A stretch of DNA of 64,000 nt from Blastococcus saxobsidens DD2 (GCF_000284015.1 NC_016943.1:3389541-3453540); one strand, 5' to 3'; shown: positions 1 through 9,813, counted from the stretch's first letter. Notes: generated by a model not told the origin, from the letters alone. Program-made: numbers and translations.

Positions 1-365
1 GCGCGGCCGAGGCCGCCGCGGCCCGACCGCTGACGCGCGCGGACCGCGGACACCTCACCGGGCTGCTCGCCGGGTGCACCGGCGCCGGACCCGCCGACTA
101 CCGCAGGCTGGACTCGCGCCTGCACCTCGCGGTGGCCGAGGTGGCCGGCTCCCCGTCGCTGACGACGGCCGTCGCGGACGTCCGCACCCGGGTCAACGAG
201 CTGCTGGACGCCATTCCGCTGCTGCCCCCGAACATCGAGCACTCGGACCGCCAGCACGCGGCCGTCGTCACCGCCATCCTGGCCGGCGACCCGGCAGGCG
301 CCCGATCGGGCATGGCCGAGCACCTGGCCGGCACCGCGGCCCTGCTGCGCGGCTTCCTCACCTGA
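1..365 (+). CDS. GntR/FadR-type regulator, C-terminal FCD domain (5' end outside window)
   Basis: Open reading frame entering from the left edge and ending in TGA at 363-365. It encodes about 120 residues of an all-helical ligand-binding domain. The stretch DYRRLDSRLHLAVAEVAGSP matches the FCD pattern, in which an Asp and His residues bind a metal or carboxylate effector in FadR-subfamily GntR repressors. The last helices (HSDRQHAAVVTAILAGDPAGA) are also typical of the family. The N-terminal winged helix lies outside the window, so its DNA target and effector cannot be inferred. The identification rests on pattern recognition of the C-terminal half only. Confidence 0.75.
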   Translation, partial: AAEAAAARPLTRADRGHLTGLLAGCTGAGPADYRRLDSRLHLAVAEVAGSPSLTTAVADVRTRVNELLDAIPLLPPNIEHSDRQHAAVVTAILAGDPAGARSGMAEHLAGTAALLRGFLT

Positions 366-446
366 CGGGGGACGTCGGCGGCGGGACCTGCCATCGGCCG
401 GGTTCCGTCGTACCGTTCGTGGTGACCGTCGCCACACGGGGGTTCC

Positions 447-3400
447 ATGGCTCTGCTGCACCGGCTCGGCTCGGCCCGCAGGGCCGCGCACGAGGCCACG
501 CGCCTGGCCACCGAGGTGGCCGCACTGGCCGCCGTCCCGGTGCTGGCCGGTGCCGGTCTGCTGGTCGGGTCCGGGGTTCCGCGGAAGGTCGCCCGTACCG
601 GCGCGGACCTCGCCGGCGGCTCGGTCGAGCTGACCCGCCGCGCCGTCGTCTCCGGCGCCCGGGCGGTCGGGACGATCGTCACCGGTGCCGACCCGCTCCC
701 CGGCGGCCACCTGCACGACCTGCTCGACGCGGCCAAGGGGATGCTCGAGCCGCCGGAGACCCGCTCCACCCGGCGGGTCTGGGCAGACCACGGCCGGCTG
801 CAGATCGAGGTGGAGACCCCCGCCGACGACGAGACGCCCGAGGCCCGGCGCAGCCTGCGCCGGCACCTGGAGCGCCTCGAGGGCGTCGAGTGGGCCACGG
901 TCAACGACGTCGTCGGCCGGGTGCTGCTCGCCGTCGACGACCGCCGGATCACCCCCGACGAGGTCATCGGCGTCGTCACCGAGATCGAGCAGGCCCGTGG
1001 AGGGAAGCACGTCTTCCCGCAGCGCCCCGACCACCCGGCCGACCTCGAGCCGCTGCTGGCCGCCGCCGTCTCCGCCGCGATCGACACCGCGGCGTACGGG
1101 GTGGCCACCGCCGCCAGGTACCTGCCCGTCCCGGCCCTCACGCGGCACGCCACGCTGCTCATGGCGCTGCTGGACTCCCAGCGGTGGCTGAAGCAGGCCA
1201 TCTCCGGCCGCATCGGCCCGGTCGGCACCGACCTGGTCTTCGACGCCACCTCCGCGCTGCTGCACTCGCTCACCCAGAGCCCGACCGTGCCGGGGCTCAA
1301 CGCCGCCGCCGCGATCCAGCGGGCCCTGGAGGTGCGCGCCCGGCGCCAGGTGTGGTGCCGCCGCGAGCGGGAGCTCTGCCTGCCGGAACCGGACGACGAC
1401 ACCGAGCCGCAACCACCACCCGGGCCGCGCCCCGCTCCCCTCCCCCGCGGCCCCGTCGAGACCTACCTCGACCGGCTCGGCCCCACGGAGTTCGCCGCGG
1501 CGCTCGCCCTGCTGCCGCTGACCGGCCGCCCTGGCCGCTCCGCCGACCTGTTCAAGGCGCTCACCGCCAAGGCCGCCACGCAGGGCCGCGAGTCCTTCGC
1601 CGCCTCGCTCGGCCTGCTGCTCTCCCGCCGGGGCGTGCTGCCGATGGACGGCTCCGCCTACCGCCGGCTCGACCGGATCGACACCGTCGTCGTCGACGCC
1701 GGCGCGCTCTGCACCGGGCCGCCGGAGGTCGTCGAGGCCACCGGGGAGGCCGACGGGTGGGACCACGCCGCCGTCTGGACCGCCGCCACGCGGCTGCTCG
1801 GCGGAGGCAGCACGGACGACGACGACGGCACGCTCCGGCTCGGCCCGCCGCGCACCTCGGACGACTCCCCCGGCGGCGAGCTGCGGTCGCTGCTGCAGGG
1901 CCGCCGCCGGGTGGGCACGGTCGTCCTCGGCGCCGGGCTCGACCCGCACGCCGAGGCGCTCCTCAGCACCACCGTCGATGCGGGCTGCCGGCTGGTGCTC
2001 ACCCCGCACGTGAGCACCGGCGAGATCGCCGGCGCGGCCCACGAGAACCCGCCACCGGACGAGCACCTGGTGGACACGGTCCGGCGACTGCAGTCCGACG
2101 GGCACGGCGTCCTGCTGGTCTCGTCCACCGACGGGCCGGCGCTGCTGGCCGCCGACGTCGCCGTCGCTCCCGTCCTCGACGGCCGCGCACCCGCCTGGGG
2201 CGCCGACCTGATCACCGGGTCCGGCCTCGCGGACGCCTGCCGCATCGTCGCCGCCACCTCCGCCGCCAAGGCGGTCAGCCGGCAGGCGGTCCGCACCGCG
2301 CTGACCGGCAACGTCCTGGGCGGGCTGCTCGCCGCCGTCGGCAGCCCCCGGCGCGGCCAGCGGCGGGCCACCACGCCGGGCAAGTGGGCCACGGTGAGCA
2401 CCATGACGGTCGGCACCTGGACCGCCGTCCGGGTGAGCCGCCGCCCCGTCCCGGCACCGACCGTGCACACGCCGTGGCATGCCCTGGACGCCGACGAGGT
2501 GCTGCGCCGGCTGGCCGACGCCGCACCCGAGCCGGACGGCACCCGCAAGCCCGCACCGAAGGCCCTCCGCACCCCGGCCCGCTTCGCGCGCACCGTCGCC
2601 GCCGAGCTCGCCGACCCGCTCACCCCCGTGCTGGCCACCGGGGCGGCGGCCACGGCGGTCCTGGGCGAGTTCACCGACGCCGTACTGGTCGGCGGGGTCA
2701 CCGTGGTCAACGCGCTGGTCAGCGGCTTGCAGCGGCTCCGGGCGGAGACGGCGCTGGAGGCGCTGCTGCTCGAGCAGGACCGCACCGCCCGCCGCGAGAC
2801 CGACAGCGGGGAACCCGAGGAGGTGCCCGCGGCCGAGCTCCGCGTCGGCGACGTCGTCCACGTCCGGCCCGGTGACCTCGTGACCGCGGACGCCCGGCTG
2901 CTGGAGGTATCGGACCTGGAGGTCGACGAGTCCGGCCTCACCGGTGAGTCGCTGTCCGTCGCCAAGTCGGTCGACGCGACGCCGGGGGCCGTGGTCGCCG
3001 ACCGCACCTGCATGCTGTTCGACGGCACCACGGTGGTCGCCGGGAACGGGCGGGCCGTCGTCGTCGCGGTCGGGCAGGCGACCCAGGCCGGGCGGGCGTC
3101 CCGTGCCGCCGGTGGCGCCGCTCCCCCGGCCGGCGTCCAGGCCCGGCTGGCCGAGCTGACCAGCGCCGTTCTCCCGCTCACCCTCGCCGGCGGCGGGGCG
3201 GTCACCCTCCTCGGGGTGCTGTGGGGCCGCCCGCTGCGCGAGGCGGTCGCCGCCGGGGTGGCCATCGCGGTCGCCGCGGTGCCGGAGGGGCTGCCGCTGG
3301 TCGCCACCGTCGCCCAGCAGGCGGCCGCCCGGCGGCTCTCCCGGCGCGGTGCGGTGGTGCGCAGCGCCCGGGTGCTCGAGGCGCTCGGCCGGGTCGACAC

Positions 3401-4943
3401 CGTCTGCTTCGACAAGACCGGCACGCTCACCGAGAACCGGCTGCGGGTCGCCCGGCTGGTGCCGCTGGACGGCGGAACCGAGGACGACCTGCTCCGGCTG
3501 GCCGCCGCCGGCATGGGCAGCGGCGACCACCGCTCCCATGAGACCGACCGCGCCGTCCACGAGGCCGCCGGCGACGCGTACGACCAGCTACCCGACGCGA
3601 GCCTGCCCTTCGCGGCCGGGCGCGGGTTCTCCGCCGGGGTGCGCGACGGCCGGCTGGTGATCAAGGGCGCACCCGAGGTCGTGCTGCACCGCTGCGCCGA
3701 CGCCCCCGACCTGCGCGACCGCATCCAGGAGCTCGCCGCCGACGGGCTGCGGGTGCTCGCCGTCGCCGACCGGGCGGTCGACGCCGCCCCCGACGACCTC
3801 GACGAGGCCGCCACCGGGCTGACCCTGCGCGGGCTGGTCGGGCTGGCCGACACGCTGCGCGAGTCGTCGGTCCGCGCCGTCGAGCAGCTGCGCGCATCCG
3901 GCGTCCGGGTGGTGATCGCCACCGGCGACCACCCCGAGACCGCCGGCGCCATCGCCGCCCAGGCCGGGGTTCCCGACGCCGACAGGGTGGTCACCGGCAC
4001 GCAGCTCGCGCGCGCCTCGGAGGACGAGCGGGCCCGCCTGGTCGCGGAGAACTCGGTCTTCGCCCGGCTCACCCCGGAGCAGAAGGTGCTGCTGGTGGGC
4101 GCGCTGCGCCGGGCCGGGGCGACGCTGGCGATGACCGGCGACGGGGTGAACGACGCCGCGGCGATCCGGCTGGCCGACGTCGGCGTCGGCGTGGAGGGCG
4201 CCGAGTCGCCGGCCGCCCGCACCGCCGCCGACCTGGTGCTCACCGACTCCGACCTCACCCGGCTGGTCGACGCGATCGCCGAGGGCCGGGCCATGTGGTC
4301 GCGCGTCCGCGACGCGGTGTCGATCCTCGTCGGCGGCAACGCCGGCGAGGTGACCTTCACGGTGCTGGGCACCGCCGTCGGCGGCCGGGCGCCGCTGGGC
4401 ACCCGGCAGCTGCTGCTGGTCAACCTGCTCACCGACATGTTCCCGGCGCTGGCCGTCGCGGTCGCCGCACCCCGGTCGAGCAACGGCAACGGCCACGACG
4501 ACGGCCCGCTGGCCGGGCACCCCCTTGCCGCGGTGCTGCTCGCCGGGCCGCACCGCGGGTTCACCCGGGAGGTCCGCCGGATGGTGCTGGTGCGGGGCGC
4601 GGCGACCGCGAGCGGCGCCACCGCCGCCTGGGCCGCCGGCCGGGTCACCGGGATCCTCCCCGGCCGGGCGAGCACGATGGGCCTGGCCGCGCTGATCGCC
4701 ACCCAGCTGGCCCAGACGGCGTGGTCGGGACGGCGGAGCCCGCTGGTGCTGGCCACCGTGGCGGGGTCGCTCGCCGTGCTGGTCGGCACCGTGCAGGTCC
4801 CGGGCCTCAGTCAGTTCTTCGGCTGCACGCCGCTGGACCCGCTCTCCTGGGCGGTGGTGCTCGGCTGCGCCGTCGCCGGTGCCGCGGGCGCCGAGATCGT
4901 CCCCCGGGTGATCACCCAGGGCGCGCCGGCGACCTCCTCGTGA
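447..4943 (+). CDS. CtpI-like cation-transporting P-type ATPase
   Basis: Membrane ATPase of 1498 residues. The catalytic core is clear: TGES actuator motif at 832-835, phosphorylated Asp989 in DKTGTLTEN, the hinge TGDGVNDAAA with GDGVND at 1231-1236, and hydrophobic segments in the second half. The first ~700 residues form a long N-terminal region unlike ordinary P-type ATPases but typical of the mycobacterial CtpI group (about 1600 residues), whose ion is not firmly established. The ATG follows a purine-rich ggggg; a TACCGT hexamer at 411-416 could be its -10. It stands alone, downstream of the GntR gene. Transport of a cation is well supported; which cation is unknown. Confidence 0.85.
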   Translation: MALLHRLGSARRAAHEATRLATEVAALAAVPVLAGAGLLVGSGVPRKVARTGADLAGGSVELTRRAVVSGARAVGTIVTGADPLPGGHLHDLLDAAKGMLEPPETRSTRRVWADHGRLQIEVETPADDETPEARRSLRRHLERLEGVEWATVNDVVGRVLLAVDDRRITPDEVIGVVTEIEQARGGKHVFPQRPDHPADLEPLLAAAVSAAIDTAAYGVATAARYLPVPALTRHATLLMALLDSQRWLKQAISGRIGPVGTDLVFDATSALLHSLTQSPTVPGLNAAAAIQRALEVRARRQVWCRRERELCLPEPDDDTEPQPPPGPRPAPLPRGPVETYLDRLGPTEFAAALALLPLTGRPGRSADLFKALTAKAATQGRESFAASLGLLLSRRGVLPMDGSAYRRLDRIDTVVVDAGALCTGPPEVVEATGEADGWDHAAVWTAATRLLGGGSTDDDDGTLRLGPPRTSDDSPGGELRSLLQGRRRVGTVVLGAGLDPHAEALLSTTVDAGCRLVLTPHVSTGEIAGAAHENPPPDEHLVDTVRRLQSDGHGVLLVSSTDGPALLAADVAVAPVLDGRAPAWGADLITGSGLADACRIVAATSAAKAVSRQAVRTALTGNVLGGLLAAVGSPRRGQRRATTPGKWATVSTMTVGTWTAVRVSRRPVPAPTVHTPWHALDADEVLRRLADAAPEPDGTRKPAPKALRTPARFARTVAAELADPLTPVLATGAAATAVLGEFTDAVLVGGVTVVNALVSGLQRLRAETALEALLLEQDRTARRETDSGEPEEVPAAELRVGDVVHVRPGDLVTADARLLEVSDLEVDESGLTGESLSVAKSVDATPGAVVADRTCMLFDGTTVVAGNGRAVVVAVGQATQAGRASRAAGGAAPPAGVQARLAELTSAVLPLTLAGGGAVTLLGVLWGRPLREAVAAGVAIAVAAVPEGLPLVATVAQQAAARRLSRRGAVVRSARVLEALGRVDTVCFDKTGTLTENRLRVARLVPLDGGTEDDLLRLAAAGMGSGDHRSHETDRAVHEAAGDAYDQLPDASLPFAAGRGFSAGVRDGRLVIKGAPEVVLHRCADAPDLRDRIQELAADGLRVLAVADRAVDAAPDDLDEAATGLTLRGLVGLADTLRESSVRAVEQLRASGVRVVIATGDHPETAGAIAAQAGVPDADRVVTGTQLARASEDERARLVAENSVFARLTPEQKVLLVGALRRAGATLAMTGDGVNDAAAIRLADVGVGVEGAESPAARTAADLVLTDSDLTRLVDAIAEGRAMWSRVRDAVSILVGGNAGEVTFTVLGTAVGGRAPLGTRQLLLVNLLTDMFPALAVAVAAPRSSNGNGHDDGPLAGHPLAAVLLAGPHRGFTREVRRMVLVRGAATASGATAAWAAGRVTGILPGRASTMGLAALIATQLAQTAWSGRRSPLVLATVAGSLAVLVGTVQVPGLSQFFGCTPLDPLSWAVVLGCAVAGAAGAEIVPRVITQGAPATSS

Positions 4944-5081
4944 CCTCCCCGGGCTGACGCGCCCCCGCCGAGGCGGAACCGGGTCCGCAACACGGCGCCA
5001 CCGCCTCCTGCGCGACGGTGTCCGCGGCCCGGTCGACGCGCGCAGGGCGGGTGTGAGACCCCTTGTACCGACTCGGTGGCT

Positions 5082-5100
5082 GGACGCCCGAGGGGCGTCC
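5082..5100 (+). terminator. Hairpin after the P-type ATPase gene
   Basis: Perfect 8-bp stem GGACGCCC / GGGCGTCC with a 3-nt GAG loop, followed by a pyrimidine-rich run (CTCTTCGTCGTCCTC). It lies between the ATPase stop and the ATG at 5135 and is a plausible terminator, although the T-tract is weak, as is usual in high-GC actinobacteria. Its position argues against starting the next gene at the upstream TTG (5063), which would place the hairpin inside the coding region. Confidence 0.5.
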
Positions 5101-5134
5101 CTCTTCGTCGTCCTCTGGCTCTGGCCTGATCCGG

Positions 5135-6904
5135 ATGAGCAAGTGCTCCCACCCCCGCAAGCCGCGCCGCCCCACGAAGGACCGGCCGCACGGCCGGTCC
5201 CGAGCCCCGGCGCGGCAGCCGGTCCTCCACGACCCGCTGGCCGACGTCACCGCGGCACTGGCTACCGACGAGCCGCTGGCGCTGCTCGGGCTGGCCAGCA
5301 CGCTGCTGGCGAGCTTCGACGAGCGCGCCTCGCTGGGGCGGCGGGACAAACCGTCGATGCCGCGGCTCGACGAGCTCCTCCAGGCTTTCTTCGCCATCGA
5401 GGAGGTGGAGACGTCGGCCCTGCTCGCCGCATTGTCCGGTCTTGCCGGCGACGAGGTCCTGCGCCACGAGGTCCGGCGGGAGATCGCCGCCCGGGAGCAC
5501 GTGCTGCCCCGCTGGCTCCCCGACCTCGACGGCGCCGAGCCGGTGGAGCGAGCGTTCGAGATGCGTCACGTGCTCGGCGACGGCGAGAACCTCGTCGTCG
5601 GCGTGCTGCTGCCCGGTGGCCACCAGTTGTGCGCCGCGGCCTACGTCGACCACAACCTCGGCACCCTGGTGAAGGACGCCCTCGTGTCCCCTGGCGCCCT
5701 GACCGAGCTGGTCGACATGATGCGCGCGGAGGCCGCCGACGAGCTCGACACGGTGCTGACCGATCTGGCTCCCGCCGATGCCCGGGCCCGCATCGCCGAG
5801 GCGATCGAACTGAGCCGCATCACGTTCCCGCCGATCGAGACCGACACCTGGCCGGCCTGCCGTCCCCTGGTCGAGTGGATGGTCGGCCTGCTGCCCGCCG
5901 GGGGCACCGGCTACGTGCGACCGGTTTGGCCGGACGACGCCCGGCAGGCTTTGGCGGACCGCTTCTTCTCGTCGCCCTTCGGAGCCCGGCTCGACGATGC
6001 CGACCGGCGGAGCCTGCTGGAGTCGCTGCTGTGGTTCGGCACCGACTACGGCCCTGGCGATCCGCTGCGCTGGAGCCCGGTGGCCGTCGAGATCCTGTTG
6101 ATCGACTGGATCCCCCGGACGATCGTCGCCGACGTGCCCTACCTGACCCAGGCGCCCGAGCTGCTCCGCGCCTTTCTCCGGTTCTGCCACGCCGAGCGCG
6201 GCATCCGGGCGGAACTCACCGCCGAGACCCTGGCGGCGGTCGACGAGCTCGAGGGCGAATACCAGACGACGATCCGCACGCCGCGCCCCCAGGGGCCGGC
6301 CGCGCTGCTGGCCCGTATGGGCGCGCTCGATCCCGACGGGCCCTGGCCTGCGACAGACGACCTGCTGAGCGGGTTCGACCCGCTGGAGGACCTGGCCGAG
6401 GCGGTCGGTGGCCGCGACGCGCTGGCCGCGCTCGACGGCAAGCCGCTGCCCGACGAGCCGTTCGACTGGGACCAGGTGCCGGGCGACATCCGCCCGCGGC
6501 TCGGCGCGGCGCTCGACCTGGTCGACCGCTGCTGCGACGAGCTGCTTGACGCCGAGCTGCGCACCGCCGCCCGCCGACTGCTGGCCCGGGTGGCCGCGGC
6601 CGACCCCGAGCTCTTCCTCCGCCGCGGCCGGCCGGAGGGATCCGCCGCGGCCGTCTGCTGGATCGTCGCCACCGCCAACCACCTGTTCCGCGACCGCCGG
6701 CTCACCGTGAAGCAGCTGACCAGCTGCCTCGGGTCGACAGGCTCCCCCGCGCCGCCGGCCAAGGCGCTGCTGAAGGCCATCGGCGTGGAGCCAGAGAGAT
6801 ACGCCTACGGCGACGGCCACCTCGGGTCCCCGGACTACCTCACCGGAGAGCACCGGGCCGGCATGGCGGCGGCCCGCGACCGGCTCCTGGACCAGCGCAC
6901 GTGA
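5135..6904 (+). CDS. Uncharacterised DUF6398-like protein next to Wadjet
   Basis: Protein of 589 residues from the ATG at 5135. The frame stays open upstream to a TTG at 5063, but that extension crosses a terminator-like hairpin. The N-terminus is short and basic (MSKCSHPRKPRR), followed by a soluble, mostly helical body without recognisable catalytic motifs. The C-terminal ~80 residues (around AAAVCWIVATANHLFRDRRL and the following segment) look like the helix-turn-helix-type DUF6398 module. The stop overlaps the GTG of the next gene, so the two are translationally coupled. The pair sits directly upstream of jetA on the same strand. A defence-associated role is inferred from location only; nothing in the sequence gives an enzymatic activity. 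Confidence 0.6.
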   Translation: MSKCSHPRKPRRPTKDRPHGRSRAPARQPVLHDPLADVTAALATDEPLALLGLASTLLASFDERASLGRRDKPSMPRLDELLQAFFAIEEVETSALLAALSGLAGDEVLRHEVRREIAAREHVLPRWLPDLDGAEPVERAFEMRHVLGDGENLVVGVLLPGGHQLCAAAYVDHNLGTLVKDALVSPGALTELVDMMRAEAADELDTVLTDLAPADARARIAEAIELSRITFPPIETDTWPACRPLVEWMVGLLPAGGTGYVRPVWPDDARQALADRFFSSPFGARLDDADRRSLLESLLWFGTDYGPGDPLRWSPVAVEILLIDWIPRTIVADVPYLTQAPELLRAFLRFCHAERGIRAELTAETLAAVDELEGEYQTTIRTPRPQGPAALLARMGALDPDGPWPATDDLLSGFDPLEDLAEAVGGRDALAALDGKPLPDEPFDWDQVPGDIRPRLGAALDLVDRCCDELLDAELRTAARRLLARVAAADPELFLRRGRPEGSAAAVCWIVATANHLFRDRRLTVKQLTSCLGSTGSPAPPAKALLKAIGVEPERYAYGDGHLGSPDYLTGEHRAGMAAARDRLLDQRT

Positions 6905-8223
6905 ACGCGGGCCACCTCGACTCTGGGGCCACCGACGAGCCCGTCGTCCGGAACACCGAGCCGGAGGGGCTGGCCAACCTCGCCGCCGTCCTCCGGCTCT
7001 GCCAAGCCGGGCGCCTGCAATGCAGCGCGAAGACGGCCCGGCCGTCGGCCACCACGGTGCGCGCCGTGGCCGACGTGCTCGTCGCCGGCGACATCTATCC
7101 GGACGATGCGATCGCCGCCTTCGCGTGGCCGCTGCTGCTCCAGGCCGGCGGGCTGGCCCGGCTGGACGACTCCCGCCTCGCGCTGACCCCCAAGGGGCGG
7201 CGTGCCCTCGGGCAGCAGGCACACGAGGTCATCCGCGACATCTGGCAGCGCTGGCCCCGACACGCACCGATCGACGAGCTCAGCCGGGTGGACCAGATCA
7301 AGGGCCAGAAGTCCGCCGGGGTGCTCAGCGCGGCCGGTTCGCGCCGGGAGGCGGCGACGGCGGCTCTTCGCCATTGCCCGCCCGGGGAGTGGACGGGCAT
7401 CGACGGCCCCTTCACCACGCTGCGCCGCCACGAGCACCGGCTGACCGTCGCCCGGTCGGAGCGGGCGCTGTGGATGCTCTACATCGTCGACGCGGAGTAC
7501 GGCAGCCTCGGCTACGACGGCTACCACGACTTCCGGGTCCTGGAGGGCCGCTACGTGCTCGCGGTGCTGTTCGAGTACGCCGCGACACTCGGGTTGATCG
7601 ACGTCGAGTACGTGGCTCCGGCGCAGGTGCGCGACGACTTCCGGCACATCTGGGGCGCCGACTGGCTCGACGCGCTGAGCCGCTACGCCGGGCTCGGCGC
7701 CGTCCGCCTGACCGCTCTCGGTGCCTACGCCACCGGGCTGACGCCGGCGTACGCGCCGGCGGCGGCCGAGCGCGGGCTCGAAGTGCTGCCGAACCTCGAC
7801 GTGGTCGCCCTCGGCGACGTGCCCGCGGCCGACCGCCTCGTCCTCGACGCCTTCGCCACCCGCGGCTCCGACCGGGTGTGGACGCTATCCGCGGCGAGCC
7901 TGCTCGCCGCAGCCGACGCGGGCCGCTCACCTCACGAACTGGCCGGCTTCCTGGCCGACCGGGCGATCCACGGCGTGCCACCTGCCGTGCAGACGTTGCT
8001 GGACGACGTCGAGGTGCGGCTCCGGCGGGTGCGCGACCTCGGGTTCCACCGGGTCGTGGAGTGCGACGACGCCCAGACGGCCACCCTGCTGACCACGGAC
8101 CGGACCCTCCGCGGGCTGTGCACGCGGATCGGCGAGCGGCACCTGCTCATCGAGCCCGCCGGCGAAGTCAAGGCCCGGGCCGCGTTGCTGAGGCTGGGTC
8201 ACCCGCTGGTGCCGCCGTCCTGA
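6901..8223 (+). CDS. Helicase_C_3-like (XPB/Ssl2-type) domain protein without helicase motor
   Basis: Protein of 440 residues starting at GTG, sharing GTGA with the preceding stop. The C-terminal part (VLPNLDVVALGDVP, then a helical run, then HGVPPAVQTLLDDVEVRLRRV) resembles the Helicase_C_3 module found in actinobacterial XPB/Ssl2-like helicases. No Walker A, DEAD/H or RecA-type motif is visible, so it is not itself a motor. The N-terminal half carries winged-helix-like stretches (LARLDDSRLALTPKGRRALG). It is separated from jetA by 132 nt holding the jetA promoter. With its coupled upstream neighbour it forms a two-gene unit of unknown function at the edge of the Wadjet locus. The domain call is moderate; the function is unknown. 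Confidence 0.6.
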   Translation: MNAGHLDSGATDEPVVRNTEPEGLANLAAVLRLCQAGRLQCSAKTARPSATTVRAVADVLVAGDIYPDDAIAAFAWPLLLQAGGLARLDDSRLALTPKGRRALGQQAHEVIRDIWQRWPRHAPIDELSRVDQIKGQKSAGVLSAAGSRREAATAALRHCPPGEWTGIDGPFTTLRRHEHRLTVARSERALWMLYIVDAEYGSLGYDGYHDFRVLEGRYVLAVLFEYAATLGLIDVEYVAPAQVRDDFRHIWGADWLDALSRYAGLGAVRLTALGAYATGLTPAYAPAAAERGLEVLPNLDVVALGDVPAADRLVLDAFATRGSDRVWTLSAASLLAAADAGRSPHELAGFLADRAIHGVPPAVQTLLDDVEVRLRRVRDLGFHRVVECDDAQTATLLTTDRTLRGLCTRIGERHLLIEPAGEVKARAALLRLGHPLVPPS

Positions 8224-8296
8224 CGCTCGCCGACGGTGATCTGCAGGTCATCGATACGCGTGCGTGAACGTCACCGAGCCGGCGCCGACCGGGACC

Positions 8297-8333
8297 CGGT
8301 TCCGTCAGTGGTCCTCCCTAGCATCGGCGGCGG
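8297..8333 (+). promoter_or_regulatory. Promoter-like element upstream of jetA (near-copy at jetB)
   Basis: The 37-bp element begins CGGTTCCGTC, contains the likely -10 hexamer TAGCAT at 8319-8324, and ends CGGCGGCGG. Aligned without gaps to 10471-10507 upstream of jetB, 28 of 37 positions match by my count, including CGGTTC, CTCC, TAGCAT and most of the GC-rich tail, with identical spacing. The ATG of jetA lies 32 nt after the hexamer. The conserved region upstream of the -10 could be a -35 or a regulator site. Confidence 0.55.
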
Positions 8334-8355
8334 GTCCGGCACTGGAGAGGTGGAC

Positions 8356-9813
8356 ATGCACTACGACGACGTCGCCGCGCTGCAGCGGCACAGCTCCGCG
8401 TGGCGGCTGGTCCGCGCCGACCACGCCCCGCTGATCATCAGCTTCCTCGACCAGGTCTTCGTCGAGGGGAACATCCGCGGCATCGCCGCCGGCGAGCTGG
8501 CCGACCGGCTCGATGATGTTCTCCATGCGCTGAACGAGGGGCACGACCCACCGCTGTTCCCGAAACCGGCGCGCGCCTACCTCGACTTCTGGGCGGCACC
8601 CGACGCCGGCTGGCTGCGCAAGTACTACCTCGCCGGCTCCGACGAGCCGCACTTCGACGCCACCCCCGCCGCCGAGAAGGCGGTCGCCTGGTGCACCTCC
8701 CTACGGGCCCGCAGCTTCGTCGGCACCGAGTCCCGGCTCAACACCGTCGTCGACCTGCTGCGCCAGATGGTCTACGGCGCCGAGGCCGATCCAGACACCC
8801 GCCTCGCCGAGCTGGAGCGTCGCAGGCAGGAGATCGACGACGAGATCGAGCGCGTCCGCCGCGGCGAGGTCGACGTCATGGACCCGTCCGCCCAGCGCGA
8901 CCGGTATCAGCAGTTCGCCGGCACCGCGCGCGAGCTGCTGGCCGACTTCCGCGAAGTCGAAGGCAACTTCCGGGCGCTCGACCGCGACCTGCGCGAGCAG
9001 ATCACCACCTGGGACGGCGCCAAGGGCGGCCTGCTCGAGCAGGTGGTCGACGGCCGGGCCAGCATCGCCGACTCCGACCAGGGCAAGAGCTTCCACGCCT
9101 TCTACGACTTCCTGCTCTCCCCCACCCGCCAGGAGGAGCTCACCGACCTGCTGCGCCGGGTGCACGAGCTGCCCGCCCTCGCCGACGGCGACGACCGCCT
9201 GCGCGCCGTCCACCACGAGTGGCTGGCCGCCGGCGAACGCACCCAGACCACCGTGCGCACGCTGTCGGAACAGCTGCGCCGCTACCTCGACGACCGGGTC
9301 TGGCTGGAGAACCGGCGGGTGATGGACATCCTGCGCAGCATCGAGACCTCCGCGCTCCAGTTGCGCGGGGAACGCCGCATCGAGGTGACCGTCGAGATCG
9401 ACGCGCTGGCACCGACCGTCGTCCTGCCGATGGAACGTCCCCTCTACACGCCGCAGACGCGGGTCGCCGTCGACAGCAGCGACCTGCAGAGCGGCGACGA
9501 CGACTTCGACGCCACCGCGCTGTTCGGGCAGGTGCACGTCGACCCGGCACCGCTCACCGCGCACGTGCGGCGCGCTCTGCTGCAGCGACCACAGGTCGGC
9601 CTGGCCACGCTCCTGAACCACCATCCGCTCGAGCAGGGCCTCGCGGAGCTGGTCACCTACTTCTCCCTCACCGACGGCACCTTCGACGTCGTCTTCGACG
9701 ACATCCCCGAGCAGGTCGCCTGGACCGACAGCGACGGCCGCACCCGGCGGGCCACCGTTCCCCGGCTCACCTACGCCCGCCGCGCCGAGCTCCCGCAGTC
9801 GGCGCCGACGTGA
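8356..9813 (+). CDS. jetA: Wadjet subunit JetA (DUF3375)
   Basis: Protein of 485 residues with the DUF3375 layout: an N-terminal winged-helix region (HSSAWRLVRADHAPLIISFL), a central coiled coil (about residues 145-290, rich in Glu/Arg heptads) and a C-terminal domain ending in a beta-rich part (LVTYFSLTDGTFDVVFDD). In type I Wadjet, JetA is the kleisin-like (MukF-like) subunit that bridges the JetC SMC heads and recruits JetB. The complex senses and cleaves circular plasmid DNA together with JetD. The ATG at 8356 has the Shine-Dalgarno GGAGAGG at 8344-8350. The order jetA-B-C-D is kept downstream, but a toxin-antitoxin pair separates jetA from jetB. Confidence 0.92.
   Translation: MHYDDVAALQRHSSAWRLVRADHAPLIISFLDQVFVEGNIRGIAAGELADRLDDVLHALNEGHDPPLFPKPARAYLDFWAAPDAGWLRKYYLAGSDEPHFDATPAAEKAVAWCTSLRARSFVGTESRLNTVVDLLRQMVYGAEADPDTRLAELERRRQEIDDEIERVRRGEVDVMDPSAQRDRYQQFAGTARELLADFREVEGNFRALDRDLREQITTWDGAKGGLLEQVVDGRASIADSDQGKSFHAFYDFLLSPTRQEELTDLLRRVHELPALADGDDRLRAVHHEWLAAGERTQTTVRTLSEQLRRYLDDRVWLENRRVMDILRSIETSALQLRGERRIEVTVEIDALAPTVVLPMERPLYTPQTRVAVDSSDLQSGDDDFDATALFGQVHVDPAPLTAHVRRALLQRPQVGLATLLNHHPLEQGLAELVTYFSLTDGTFDVVFDDIPEQVAWTDSDGRTRRATVPRLTYARRAELPQSAPT

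Noticed and set aside
74..2875. Long open frame on the plus strand over the P-type ATPase gene
   Set aside because: Arg/Pro/Gly-rich translation with no family features; it is the shifted-frame shadow of the ATPase gene in GC-rich DNA.
1658..4789. 1043-residue frame antisense to the ATPase
   Set aside because: Ser/Thr/Arg-rich low-complexity shadow; the sense strand carries all P-type ATPase motifs.
5063..5134. Upstream TTG start for the DUF6398-like gene
   Set aside because: The extension contains a terminator-like hairpin and low-complexity residues; the ATG at 5135 is preferred.
4811..7222. 803-residue antisense frame across the ATPase end and the next gene
   Set aside because: Spans two genes and a hairpin; no domain is seen, and the sense reading is coherent.
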